A stretch of DNA of 64,000 nt from Strigops habroptila (GCF_004027225.2 NC_044296.2:5389943-5453942), one strand, 5' to 3'; counted from the first letter of the stretch, positions 39,001 to 51,274 are shown. Numbers and translations: made by a program. The notes: generated by a model from the letters alone, not told the origin.

Positions 39001-41665
39001 GTCCCTGGGTACCAGGGCCACCAGCCCATCCTGGGCAGGCTCCTACCATAGAGTTGTCTGGGGCTGCCGTGCTCCGGGGAACCTGGGGAGAGAGAAACCC
39101 TGTGGCACAGCCCCGCAGTGCTGGGAGCACGGCTGGGACCTGCCCGCACCTACCTCCATCCCCTCCTGCCAGGAGCATCCGGATGTGAAGAGCCGGGGGC
39201 CTGCAGCAAACGGAGGGTCAGGGATCCCCACGGGTGGCAGCACCCCAAAACCACGGGAAGGCTCGATGGGGTGGAGCAGAGCAGAGCTAGGACACCCAGG
39301 CTTGGGGGGGGTGTCTCACCGATCTCCACATCCACTTCCCGGCTCCAGAGCTCATGGAAGAGGTTGAACACGCGGCAGGAGTAGCAGCCCCGCTCGGCCG
39401 TTGTCACCAGCTTCACCTACCAGAGGGACAAAGCAGGGTGCTACCATGCCATGGTATGCTGTGCCATGCCATGCTTGCCAGGCCAGGCTGTGCCATGCCA
39501 GGGGTCCTGCCGTACCTGGAGCTGTGGTGCCTGCGCACCCTCCACGGGACACTGGTTCCTGAACCACTGGTACTGGGGCGGTGGGCTGCCGATGGCCCGG
39601 CACTCCAGCACCAGCGTGTCCCCCTCGGCCAGGCGGCACGGCTGTGGGTGCTGCAGGATCTGCAGCCCTGACATGGTCGGGCAGTAACCGTCAGCTGGGG
39701 AGGGGATGAAGCAGCAAATTGGGCACCCAGAGCTGCATAGAGCTGCTTGCAGGTCCCTCACCTGCAGGTCCTGGCACCCATGGGTGGCATGAGACAAGTG
39801 GACATGAGGAAGGCACGGGGTATTCTCTCAACGTATGGAGCCAAGCTGAGAGAGCTGGGCTGGGTCAGTCTGGAGAAGAGAAGGCTCCTGAAGGGGAGAC
39901 CTTAGAGCAGCTCCAGTGCCTAAAGGGGCTACAGGAAACCTGGAGAGGGGCTTTGGACAAGGGCCTGTAGGGACAGGCCAAGGGGAATGGCTTTAACCTG
40001 CCAGAGGGGAGATTGAGATGAGCTCTGAGGCAGCAGCTCTTCCCTGTGAGGGTGCTGAGGTGCTGGCACAGGGTGCCCAGAGAAGCTGTGGCTGCCCCCA
40101 TCCCTGGCAGTGTTCAAGGCCAGGTTGGACACAGGGGCTTGGAGCAACCTGCTCTAGTGGAAGGTGTCCCTGCCCGTGGCAGGGGGTTGGAACTGGACAA
40201 GCTTTAAGGTCCCTTCCAACTCAAACTATTCCATGATTCAGCTGCTCCATGGGCACCGTAGCCCCAGAAGGTCCAGAGCTGGGGTGCAACACACCCTGCG
40301 GAGCCACCCATTTCTGATGGGATGAGTGGTCCCCCACAGGTTCCAGCCTGGGGACCAAATCTCGGGGCTCACTTGCACTGGGGCTGCTGCTCCTCTCTAC
40401 CCGGACATGCGCCCACTGGGAGAAGGTGAAGGTGGCCCCGCAGTTCACGCGGCAGATGAACCACTCGGAACGGCCCCACGGCGCGGCCGTGTCCACCACT
40501 AGCTCCGGGGCCGTGGCTCCGGGCACCTACAGGACAGGAGGTGACCAGGAGCTGGGGGTCCCTCTGACCCATCCTCCACCATGGCCAGGGTGGGAGCTCA
40601 CCTCCTGCCTCCCACAGAACCACTGGTACGTGAGCCCCGGTGGTCCGGTGGCCCGGCAGCTCAGGGACACCCGCGTCCCCTCCGCCACCACCTGCGACTC
40701 TGGCTGCACCACGATGCGGATCATGTCCTGGACTGGGAGAGGAGAAACCAGCCTGGGCTGGCTGAGACCCCCACCCCACACCAGCTCATATGATCCTCTC
40801 CTGTCCCATCCCACCCTTCAGCCCTGCCCAACCACATAATCCTACCTTGTCCCATCCGGTACCACCACCCACCCCACCTCATCCTGTTCCATCCCATTCC
40901 ACCCCTCTCTGCTCCACCCAATCCCATCTTGTCACATCGTGCCCTGTCCTATTCCATTCTGTTCTGTCCCATCCCACCCCATCCCTTCTTGTCCTGTCAC
41001 AGCCCACCCCCCAGTCCTATCCTATCTCTACTGCATCCATCCATCCCATCCCTTCTTCTCCCATCCCACCACACCCCATCCTGTCTCACCCTACTGCCTC
41101 CATCCCAGCCCACCCCACCCTGGGCGCTGCTACCGAGAGCAAGACCACCAGCAGGAAGCACTCATCTCCCCCTACTGAGCCCCTGGTGCCCCTCTCCAGG
41201 CCCTGTGGGACCCCAGTGCCCGTCCCTACCGGCGCTGCTGAGGACGTGGCAGGCCTGTGTGTGCCCCATCCTCTCCAGGCAGCCCAGCAGGTCCTGGAGG
41301 GTACAGTCACGCTCAGCCAGGAGCTGCAGGAGGCTCTGCGTGGGGCTGCCATGGGGCTCCAGCACCTTCAGTGAGCACATCTCCAGCTCCTCCTCACTGC
41401 AAGGTGCCCGCAGCGCTCAGCACTGCAGCCCAGCTCCCCCAGCCCAGGCTGTGGCCACCATAGGGCGAGTGGGGACCTCGCTCAGCCCACGGTGTTCTGT
41501 CACTCAGGGACATCCCCTCTGCCCCTACCTGCACTTGAAGCGTTTCTCCACCGCAGCCACCTCAGCCAACCTGCGCCAGCCGCGGCCGGTGTTGTCCAGG
41601 AGCTGGCAGAGCCGGGCCACCACATCCTCACCCAGCGAGCTGACAGGCGAGCTCCAGTCCCCCAT
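36011..41665 (-). CDS. MALT1-like paracaspase, copy 2 (3'-truncated by the gap)
   Basis: All sixteen exons reappear, about 11.17 kb downstream of the first copy. Exon 1 is at 41529-41665 with its ATG at 41,665, and the last exon is cut by the N run (36011-36074 remain). Exons 1-6 and 8-13 match copy 1, including the His and Cys catalytic motifs. Four one-base homopolymer changes (exons 7, 14, 15 and 16) disturb the frame, three of them close to the gap. I read this as the same gene from an overlapping contig. Function and domains are given under copy 1. Confidence 0.85.
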
Positions 41666-42663
41666 CGCGCCCGGCCCCTGCCCGGGCATGCAGAGGGACC
41701 ACAGCACTCAGTGGTGATGGGGTGAGGATGAGCGTCTGTGCCCCACCGGCCACCACCCCACATCGCATGGATCAGGAGGAAGAGCACCAGCACAAGCTCG
41801 TTGGCATCAAGTCACCTCCCTGCAGGAGCCTCCGCAGGGAGGAGCTGGGATCTGGCTGCCAGCAGCCAGCCAGGAATGCCACCAGCTCCCCCTCCATGGA
41901 GGGCATGAACCACAAGAGGAGCACAGGGGACCCTGCTCTGCCCCCAGCTTTGGGTGAGGAGCCAGTGCCATGATAGCCCAGCCCCAGGACAGGGATCTTC
42001 CAGGGAACTGGAAAGAGGGGATGTTCAGTGACTGTCCCTGTCCCTTCAGGGGACACAGAGAACAGGGCCCACCACAGAGGGCAGCAGCAGAGACCCCAGT
42101 GGGGCACCAGCAGCCCCCTCACCAGCACCAGGCCCCTGGGTGGTGGCTCCAGAGCCAGTGTGAGCCCTGCTGGGCCACAACGAGGAGCACGGGGCGGGGT
42201 AGGGGAGTATACAGGGGGGTCCTGGGACCCACCTCGGGTCCCCTTGACCCTCGCAAAGGCTTTGGCAGAGAGGGGAGCACGGCATAAATCAGGGGGCAGC
42301 ACCCAGGGACCGGCTCCCTCCTCCTCCTCCTCCCAACCCACGCACGCAGCCGCCAGTGCCCAGAACAAGCCATGCGCAGGGGCTGGGTAGCACCAGGGGC
42401 TCCAGGGCAGAGGCAGGGCCCCGGTCTCCCCGGTGCTGCCCCAGGGGTGGCTGTGGGGACAGGACAGGGCACTCACCACTGGACACGGCCCAGCCCGAGC
42501 CCCGGCAGCTCCCAGCGCTGAGCCCGCGCAGAGGAAACGAGAGTTCAAGCCACCCCCCCGACCCCCCCCGCGCTGCAGCAGCGGCACTTCTGCTTCCCTC
42601 TGCTGCTTCCTGTGCCCCGGGAGCACCACACAGCCCCTGGGCACCGGCTCAGCCCTTCCCACA

Positions 42664-43330
42664 GCACCAACAGGCTGGGAGGAAGCTCTGGACATCATCC
42701 AGTGCAACCCCTGCCAGGCCAGGGCCACCCAGAGCAGGGCACACAGGAATGTGCCCATGGTGGGTTTGAATGTCTCCAGAGAGGGAGACTCCACAACCCC
42801 CCTGGGCAGCCTGTGCCAGGGCTCTGCCACCCTCAGCATAAAGAAGTTCTTCCTCATGTTGAGGTGGAACTTGTTGTGTTTTATTTTCTGGCCATTGCTC
42901 CTCGTCCTGTCACTGGGCACCACTGAGAAGTCTGGCCCCATCCTCCTGGCGCCCGCCTTTGAGCTATTGATCTGCATTGATGAGATCCCCTCAGGCTGCT
43001 CTTCTCTGACTAACCAGGCCCAGCTCCTGCAATCTCTCCTCATCAGAGAGATGCTCCAGACCCCTGAGCATCGCTGTGGCCTCCACTGGACCCTCTCCAG
43101 CAGCTCCTTGTCTCTCATCCTGAGGAGCCCAGCACCTGCACACAGTGCTCCAGATGTGGCCTCACCAGGGTCAGTAGAGGGGGAGGAATCACCTCCCTTG
43201 ACCACACTCATCCCAATGCACCCCAGGATACTCTTGCCCCTCCTGGCCACAAGCTCATGACCACGACCAGTTCATGGTCAACTTATCATCCACCAGCACT
43301 CCCAGGTCCTTCACAGCTGAACTGCTCTCT
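42664..43330 (-). mobile_element. CR1 LINE, copy-2 version
   Basis: Same element and position as the CR1 at 31,497-32,165 in copy 1, differing by a few one-base indels. Confidence 0.88.
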
Positions 43331-43668
43331 AGTAGCTGGGAGGACCTTGAAGGTGGCTGCTTTGTCCCCACAGCCCAACTCAAGGCCAGGCAGGAGCTGC
43401 TGGGCAACGAGTCTGGGTCAAACCGAGGTGGCACAGTGATACCAGCAGTCATCCCCCACCCCAAACCCCCCCCACACCCCACTGCAGGGCGCTTCCAGCG
43501 CAGGCTGTGATAGCGCAGGGCCTCTCAGGGCCCCTCTACCAGCAAAAAACCTGAGCTTCTGTTTTACCAAATACACCAAAAATGTGTGCCTTGTGTTGCC
43601 TCAGCCCCTCACAGCCCCTGCAGAGGGTTGGCCACTGCTCCCATCACAGGCATCGGTCTCAAGAGAGG

Positions 43669-43674
43669 TTTATT
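43669..43674 (-). terminator. MRPL54: MRPL54 poly(A) signal
   Basis: TTTATT on the plus strand is AATAAA on the MRPL54 strand, about 60 bp past the stop codon at 43,732. Confidence 0.7.
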
Positions 43675-43731
43675 ACTCATTTACAAGAGCAGCCCAAACG
43701 CAGGAGCTGGGCTCGGGGCAGCCCCAAGCAC

Positions 43732-44616
43732 CTACAGCTTCTTGCTCTTCTTCAGCCTGTTGTTCTGCCACGTATTGTACTTCCGCAGGCGCCTCCAATA
43801 CTCGATGGAGTTGGGATCCAGCTCCTCCAGCTTCTTGGGAGGCCCGAGGTGGATCTTAAAGAGCCTGCGGGCAAACACAGAGCACGAGGCTACAGGAAGG
43901 AGAGCAAATGGACAATGATGGAGCGATGGAAGCGTGTGCCTGGGACACGCGGATCCATCCTCGCCCTCCGCACCCACAGCGCGCCCTGCTCCCCTGCTCC
44001 CGTGCTCAGCGGGGGCTCCGGGCTGTGGAGCAGCGGGTTTCCTTCTCCCAGCGCAGGCCCCCGTGTCCTTCGCACCAGTCGGTGCCCCCGGGCTGGCGGC
44101 TCTGCAGGGACACGGCAGGGGGAGCGGGCACCACCTACCAGTCCGGGTACTCGGAGTCGGGCTTCAGGGCCACCTCGGGGCCGTCCTTGAAGTAATTGAC
44201 GCCCATGGCGTAGGTGGCGAGCATGGCGGGGTCGGTGCACACCTCCGGCGCCTTCAGCCCCTCCTTCGGGACGCTCTTGCCCTTCGCCTTCATGGCTGCG
44301 GGACGAGGGCACGGACGGGGAGGGGGTCAGGGGCTCAGCCCGGGCGAGGGATGGGGGGAGAACCCGGCCCCGGCGCGGGCAGCAGCACCGGGGGCAGGAA
44401 GAAGACAAGGGCGGACGGGAGGCACAGCGGGAGGAGGGAGCTGGGGCCGGGCACGGGGCGCCGGGCACGGGCCGGGGAAGAGGGAGCAGGCTGGCTCGAG
44501 GGAGCGGGCGGGGGCGCGGGACCGGTCCCGCTCGGGGGCTCACCCGGCTTCTTGGCGTAGCCGCGGGCCGGGCCGGGGAGCGCCGCCCGCAGCCGTAGCA
44601 GCGCCCGGGCCGCCAT
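43732..44616 (-). CDS. MRPL54: MRPL54, mitochondrial large-subunit ribosomal protein mL54
   Basis: A component of the 39S subunit of the mitochondrial ribosome. Three exons, 44544-44616, 44139-44295 and 43732-43864, splice in frame to 120 aa (human 138). The basic N-terminus [15 protein letters not shown] leads to RGYAKKPG, a likely mitochondrial targeting peptide. The core reads [20 protein letters not shown], then [20 protein letters not shown], then [17 protein letters not shown] and [13 protein letters not shown], closely matching human MRPL54. It is the clean copy; the version at 32,565-33,448 carries indels. It lies head-to-head with APBA3, sharing a CpG promoter, and shares gene order with human 19p13.3. 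Confidence 0.96.
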
Positions 44617-44821
44617 GGTGGGCGCGCGGGGCACGGCGAGAGGGGCGCAGCCGGGAGGCGACGCGCCGGGATAGGCTGAGCGCTCGGGAGGGGCGGGGAC
44701 CGCCGGGAGGGGCGGGGCAGCGCATGCGCGGCGGCGGCCGGCGGCGGCGGGTCCGTCCGTGTCCCGGGGGCGGCGGGTGGGGCCGCGCGGACCGGACCGG
44801 CCCCGGGTCCCGCCCCGCGCC
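44617..44821. promoter_or_regulatory. Bidirectional CpG promoter of MRPL54 and APBA3
   Basis: Only 205 bp separate the two start codons, which point away from each other. The interval is extremely CpG-rich, lacks a TATA box, and has GC boxes (ggggcggggac, ggggcggggcag). It contains a palindromic NRF1-type site, GCGCATGCGC, at 44720-44729. NRF1 is a known driver of nuclear genes for mitochondrial proteins, which fits MRPL54. The copy-1 version of the site is at 33552-33561. Confidence 0.75.
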
Positions 44822-47800
44822 ATGGACCGCGCCGGCCGCCCCCGGGCGGCCGCCCCCGGCAGCGCTGAGGTGCCGGAGCCGCCGGCCATGGACACGGAGG
44901 AGGGGCCCGCGGCGCGGACCGGCGGCCCGGAGCGGAGCGCGGGGAGCGGGCGGCCGCAGGAGCCCCCCTTCGGCACCCCGGCCCCTGGCTGCGGCTCCGG
45001 GCAGGACCTGCCCAGCCGCGGGAGCCAGCGTGGCCCGGGCCCTGCCCCGGTCTCTGAGGACGAGGAGGGAGAGAGCGCTGAGCCGCGGGGCCCCGGCAGC
45101 TGGGAACTGGGTGCCGGGAGCGCCCCCGCGGCCACGGGACACCTGCAGGCCCCCGGCAGCAGCGACGCCGCGGGCATGGAGCTGGACGAGGCTGCGGAGG
45201 ACGAACTCCCGGAGGTCCAGGCTCTGCTGCTGCAGCTCGAAACCCTCGATCCCAACCTCCGCGACCGCCCCCCCGGCTCTGAGCAGGGCCCGGGCGCTGG
45301 CACCGCCCCTCTGGCGGGGAGACGGGCCCGCTGGGGCCGCCGGCAGTGCCAGGGCCGGTGCCGGCCGTGCCCGCTGCACGTGGCCACGGGCCGGGGCCTG
45401 GACACCCGGCGCTGCTGTGCGCAGCACCCCGCCTGCTCCCGGCCCTGCCACGGGCTGCTCTTCGCCGAGGCCGAGCGGGAGGACTTGCTGAGCCTCCTGT
45501 GCTACGAGGGGGGGCTGCCCGAGCCCGGCGGCACGACACCCTTGGCCTGCTCCAGTGTCCTGTGTGGGACCAGCCTGGAGGCGCTGCGGGCTCAGGAGGA
45601 ACCGGCCGCTGTGGGGAGGCTGGAGGAAGGAGCGGCTGGCAGCGGGTGTTGTGGAGAGGGGCGGTGTGAGGTTGGCTCCAGCAGTGAGGGCCCTCGGGAC
45701 TGCTCCCCAGAGCCAGCCTGGGTGTCCCTGTCGCCCGGCCCGGCCCCGGAGGAGGAGGAGCAGCCGCCTGCGGGCAGTGTGACTGTGAGTGCCCCGGGCT
45801 CTGTTCCCTGGGGGGTTCGGGGTTGGGGGCAGAGGGGAGCCGGGGGTGGCTTCTTCTCAGGTCCTGGTGCCCAGATCTGACCCTCAGAACTGGCTTTGGC
45901 TGCCTGAACATGGGGCGCTTGCATGGCTGATCCCTGCGTGTGCCAGGGGAGAGGCTGGTGGGTCCAGACAGCTCCAGGGGCAGCCTGGCTGAACCCCTGA
46001 GATCCCAGCCACAGCCTCACCTGATCTCTTGTTGCTTTGCAGAACAGGGAACCTTCATCCTCCTGCCTGACCTTCAAAGAGGGTGAGTTGCTTCTATGCT
46101 GGAGCAGCAGAAGCACCCAGGGGTCCTGACCCACCACCTCCTGCTCTGACTCTGGCTGAAGCACATGGGAGGGAGCACCCAGCTCTGTGCCCATGGACGG
46201 TGGGAACATGGCTGCAGACTCCAGGGGGCTCATTCAATTCCTCACTGAGCAAATGGGGGTGCTTTAGGGATCAGGGAGTGGGAAATAGGGGTGCTTCAGG
46301 CTTGGGAAGAGAGAAAGAGGAATTCCAGGGTGTGCCCGAGGGAAGCAGCCCTGGGGCAGAGTTGGTTCAACTGATGGTGCCAGGAGTTGTCTCCCAGGTT
46401 CTGTGTGTAGGAGCACAGTTAATGGGCAGCAGGAGTTGGTACCCCTGAGGTGGGGGGGACCAGCCCCTGCTTAGTCCCTCCCGATGCCTCAGTTCCAGGC
46501 CCCTGTGACCCAGAGGATCTGCTGGACGGTGTGGTTTTCGGAGCCAAGTACCTGGGTTCCACGCAGCTGATCTCGGAGCGGAACCCCCCGACCAGCGTCC
46601 GCATGGCACAAGCCCAGGAGGCAGTGGACAGGATCAAGGTGCAGGATGGGAAGGGGCGCAACTGCCGTCAGGCTGGTGCCCCATGGGCATGGGGCACCAC
46701 TCAGGACCTGCCCAGGGACCTCCTGGCTGTGGGGCAGGGCCCCCCAGCAGCAGTGACCTCCTGGGTGTTTCGTTCTGCAGGCCCCAGAGGGGGAGTCCCA
46801 GCCCATGACAGAGGTGGATCTGTTTGTCTCCACGCAGAGGATCAAGGTGCTCACCGCTGACACACAGGTGAGCAGGGAGCATCCACATGGATTTGGGGCT
46901 GCTGAAACCGTCCTGTTTGGCTTTGGGAGCTCTGCTTGGCACCCACACATCAGGGTGGTGGTGCCTGTGAGTGAGGACACGTGTCTGGGAGGAGACAGGT
47001 CACTCCATGGTCATCTCACACAGGCGGGGTGGTGTCCCTCAGGTCTCTGCGTGCTGGCGTGAGGCTCCTCGTGCAAACTGCACCTCCTGGGAGCTGCGGG
47101 GTCCCCAGCCCGAGCTGGGCGAGCCCTCGAGGGAAGGAGCTGTTTGTCTCTTGGAGCGTAGAGCTGGTTTCTGCGCGTGTGTCCCTTGCAGGAGGCCATG
47201 ATGGATCACTCCCTGCAGACCATCTCCTACATCGCTGACATCGGCTCCCTCGTGGTGCTCATGGCGCGACGGAAGCTGCCGCGGCAGGCGCAGGGCACGG
47301 GGGAGAAGCGGCTCTATACCATGATCTGCCACGTCTTCCACTCGGCCGATGTGAGGAGGCAGAGGCCCTGGGGGAGGGTTGCACCAGGAGCCTGGGCCTC
47401 ATCCTGCTCTAATGTGACCAAGTGCTCTGGGTCTCCGTGCAAGGGGCTCGCAATGGGCACAGAGAGGGGGAAGGAGCCCACCTGAGCACCTCAGGTGCTG
47501 AGGCGCTGGCACAGGCTGCCCAGAGAAGCTGTGGCTGCCCCATCCCTGGCAGCGTTCAAGGCCAGGTTGGACACAAGGGCTTGGAGCAACCTGCTCTAGT
47601 GGAAGGTGTCCCTGCCCGTGGCAGGGGCTGGAGCTGGAGGAGCTTTAAGGTCCCTTCAACCCAAACCGGGCTGGGATTCTATGATCTATGACATGGAGGG
47701 GTCCAGTGACAAAACTGGCATCGTGCAGGGGCCTGTTCAGGCAGGGAAGGAGTGAGGATGCCCTGGAGTTCCCAGCCACAGTGTTGGCCATTGCAGGGTG

Positions 47801-50544
47801 CTGGCAGCTGCTGGCCAAGAGCTGTGGGGACAAACAACTCCTCTCTCTTTCCCCAGGCCCAGGTCATTGCTCAGGCCATTGGGCAGGCGTTCGGTGTCGC
47901 CTACCAGCGCTTCCTGGAGGCCAACAGCATCGACCCGAGCGAGCTGAGCCCTCGCCAGTACAGCCGTGCCCTGGAGGACCAGGAGCAATACAATGCAGAG
48001 CTGAGTCACTTCTCCCGGCAAGAGAACTGCAAGGATGTAAGAGCTGCTTTGGAGGGGGGACAGTGTGGGGGTACCCTGTGTCATCCCCTCCACAGCTCCC
48101 CAGGACACCTGTGCTGGCTCATGCACCCCATGACTGGTAACCATAATCCATGGGTGCCCCCCCCCCCGCAGGTCTGTATCCAGAAGCAGAAGGGGGAGAT
48201 CCTGGGCATTGCCATTGTGGAGTCGGGCTGGGGCTCCATCCTGCCCACGGTGGTCATCGCCAACCTGATGCACGGGGGCCCCGCGGAGAGGTCGGGTGAG
48301 CTGAGCATCGGGGACCGCCTCATGTGCGTCAACGGGATGAGCCTGGTGGGGCTGCCCCTCGCCACGTGCCAGAGCATCATCCGGGTGAGCCTCCTCCAGC
48401 CCAGCAGGACAAGTGCTGGCAGAGATGAGAAGCAGTCCCACTGCTTCTGAATGTGCCTAGGAGTGTCTGTGATACTGGGGTGTTTCCCCCCCGATGCTCT
48501 GGCTTGGGGGTGGGTAGGTGAGAGGAGGCTGTGGGGCAGAGCAGGGAGGAGTGTGGGACCCATTCCCATCCCGGTTCCTGCTCTTGAGTGCATGGGAGGA
48601 AGGGATGTGACAACGCGGGGACAAAGCTGCGGACAAAACTTTCTGTGTCAGGGTGCAGGTGCCTGAGGAGGGTGGGTGAGGAGGCAGGTTCCTGAGCTGG
48701 AGGGAACAGGGAGGCCAGAGGAGGCCCCGGAGCTGCTGCGAGGGCTGGAGCAGCTCTGCTCTGGAGGCAGGCTGAGAGAGCTGGGCTGGGGCAGCCTGGA
48801 GAAGAGAAGGCTCCTGAAGGGGAGACCTTAGAGCAGCTCCAGTGCCTAAAGGGGCTCCAGGAAACCTGGAGAGGGGCTTTGGACAAGGGCCTGGAGGGAC
48901 AGGACAAGGGGAATGGCTTTAACCTGCCAGAGGGGAGATTGAGATGAGCTCTGAGGCAGAAGCTCTTCCCTGTGAGGGTGCTGAGGCGCTGGCACAGGGT
49001 GCCCAGAGAAGCTGTGGCTGCCCCATGCCTGGCAGTGTTCAAGGCCAGGTTGGACACAGGGGCTTGGAGCAACCTGCTCTAGTGGAAGGTGTCGCTGCCT
49101 GTGGCAGGGGTTGGAGCTGGAGGAGCTTTAAGGTCCCTTCAACCCAAACCAGCCTGGGATTCTATGAACCTGTTACATCTTCTACCTCCCAGGCAGGAAG
49201 GAGCTGAAAGCAAGGACAGTGTGGCCTCAGGGGCAGAGTGAGACATCTTGGACTGGATTTATAAGTTCTCCCTGAATTTGGGCAATGCAGATCCCTGTGT
49301 GTGCTTCAGTTTCCCAACTGAACGCAGGTTGCTAATCCTCAGCCCTCCCATAAGCAACGTGGCTGCGCCGCCCCTCAACCATGCCAATCCCTCCCAATGT
49401 CTGACAAAGCCATGTCCCATCTTTCAGGAGCTGAAGCACCAGACAGAGGTGACACTGAACATTGTGCACTGTCCCCCCGTCACCACGGCCGTCATCCGGC
49501 GCCCCGACTCCAAGTACCAGCTGGGCTTCTGTGTTGAGAACGGCGTGGTGAGTCCTTGGGGTGGGCCAAGGGCTTCAGGCACTCTTCTGCAAGAGACACA
49601 CGGTTCTGGCTGTGTCCACGCTGCTCCAGTGCTCCTCAAGGTTCCGCAAGGAAAGCACCTTTGCTTGTGCCACAGCAAAAGGCTTCTCATAGCTCTCCTG
49701 CAGCACCAGGGGTCGGATCCGTCACCCTGGTGCTCCTTTGCTGTTTGTTTTCAGGGTGGTGCTTTCTTCCTGGCTTTCTTGGCATGTCCTTAGGGACATT
49801 TGTTGCTCTTGCTTATGTCCCAGGCGCTCCCTGTTCCGAGACGGTGTTGGAAAAGCAGAGGAGCATTTCCAGGGCCAGTGGGAGCTGAGGGGGTGATGGA
49901 GGGTGAGGAATGGCTGCGGCCCAAGAGCTGCTGCCCACGGGAGAAGCTCTGGCTCTGCAGCCCGGATGGGAGCATGAGGGTTCGATGGGCCGACGGGGGG
50001 AGCTGATGGTCCGGGCAGCTGAGGAGAACCAGGGGAGCAGAAGGCTGGTGCTGCAGCTCAGCACATGGCTCCCGCAGCATGTGCAAAGGGCCAGCCCTGC
50101 CCTTGCCGTGTGCTGGGGGAGAAGCACCCAAGTTCAGAGCTTTTGCTGGGAGCCTGCCCAGCTGCGAGGTTTGGGGGTGGTTGTTCCTGGCCCTGGATTG
50201 TGGGCACAGCTCTGATCCTCTTTCCCTGCCCAGATCTGCAGCCTGATGCGTGGGGGCATCGCAGAGAGAGGCGGCATCCGCGTGGGGCACCGCATCATTG
50301 AGATCAACGGGCAGAGCGTGGTGGCAACACCACACGAGAAGATCATCCAGATCCTCACGCAGGCTGTCAGCGAGGTGAGCTGGGGCCGGGGCTGCCCACG
50401 GAGCTGGTTTGGCACCAGCACCCTCCAGCCTGGGCTTTGGCATCCCCAGCTGATGTGTGTGTCTCTGCCCAGGTCCATATCAAGACGATGCCGGCCTCCA
50501 CGTACCGCCTGCTGACGGGGCAGGAGCAGCCCGTCTTCCTCTGA
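44822..50544 (+). CDS. APBA3: APBA3 (Mint3/X11-gamma) adaptor, complete copy
   Basis: Mint3 binds the cytoplasmic tail of amyloid precursor protein through its PTB domain and other partners through two PDZ domains, acting in Golgi trafficking. Ten exons are in frame: 44822-45784, 46043-46082, 46493-46638, 46781-46867, 47192-47350, 47857-48036, 48172-48384, 49428-49547, 50234-50374 and 50473-50544, giving 706 aa (human 575). The extra length is in the exon-1 N-terminus. [18 protein letters not shown] matches the human MELDESS region. PTB about 340-510 ([15 protein letters not shown]); PDZ1 about 530-610 ([13 protein letters not shown]); PDZ2 about 620-700 ([13 protein letters not shown]). It ends EQPVFL (human EQPVYL). 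The start could also be one of two later in-frame ATGs. A Cys-rich insert lies near 45,341-45,455. Exons 1-4 lie in the duplicated block and exons 5-10 are unique. Confidence 0.95.
47480..47690 (+). mobile_element. CR1 LINE fragment in APBA3 intron 5
   Basis: Plus-strand CR1 3' segment from 'gctgaggcgctggcacagg' to 'ccgggctgggattctatgatc'. Confidence 0.92.
48690..49170 (+). mobile_element. CR1 LINE in APBA3 intron 7
   Basis: Plus-strand CR1 of about 480 bp, one of the longer young copies in the window. It starts near 'cctgagctggagggaacag' and ends with 'ccagcctgggattctatg'. Confidence 0.93.
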
Positions 50545-51274
50545 GCACCAGCCTGGCTGTTGCTGCACGTGCCTGGGACTGCAAGGATGGGACAGGCTCT
50601 GCTTCCTGCCCCAGCACACTCAACAGAGCCCTCTGGTCCCCGGCAGGGTCTAATCCTGCACCTCCTCAGCTTTACTCAGGACACAGTGGGAGGCTCCGGG
50701 GACCTGAGCATTGTCAGGGCCGGTGGTGCCACAGTTTGGGCACCTCCTCCCCACCTCCCAGTGCCTGTTCTGCCGCTTCACCGTGTCCCTCAGCTTGGCC
50801 TGGTGCTGGCAGGAGGAGAGGGGACCCTGCATGAAAGGTGTCACCCCATCTGCTCACCACCGATAGTGCTTTTACACTCACCAGTGGTGCCTTTCCCCAT
50901 GTGGGGCTGGTGCTAGAAGCACAACTGCAGGGCTCACCTGCGTGTGGGTGCACGTTGGCACCCCAAGGGAGACCCAGCAGCACCCCTGGCACCCACTCCT
51001 TCTTCCTGGCTTTGCTGGGAACCTGGGGGGTGCAGCCGGTTGCACCAAGCTGGGAACCTACCTCTGCCTTTTCCTGGTGGTGCCTGCAGCCACGCCGCAT
51101 GTACAGCGCTGGGTCACAGCCCTCAGCGTGGAGAGAGGGAACCCAGGACACAGCACTGCCCAGGCCCACATCCTGCTGGGAAGCCTGGGATCATGAGCCC
51201 AAGGATCACCCCTGGTGCTGTGTTTTCACCCCACGGCCAAGGTGGTGCTGACCTGGGGGCTTGGCTGATGTTAA

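Larger units (their letters stand above)
36011..47161. repeat. 11.1-kb duplicated block, copy 2
   Basis: This repeats 24,834-35,910 and is about 74 bp longer, mostly because copy 1 has lost bases in its right third. It ends in APBA3 intron 4 about 30 bp before exon 5, where unique sequence resumes. It carries the same CR1 insertions as copy 1, at 36,288-36,522, 38,284-38,578, 39,838-40,238 and 42,664-43,330. Confidence 0.95.

Noticed and set aside
24644-41665. Two independent paracaspase genes in tandem
   Set aside because: Near-identity of introns and repeats, the N run at the junction and the mirrored error pattern favour one gene seen twice.
43890-45911. 673-codon minus-strand open frame
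   Set aside because: It spans the APBA3 exon, the shared promoter and MRPL54 exons in other frames. Stop codons are simply rare in such GC-rich sequence.
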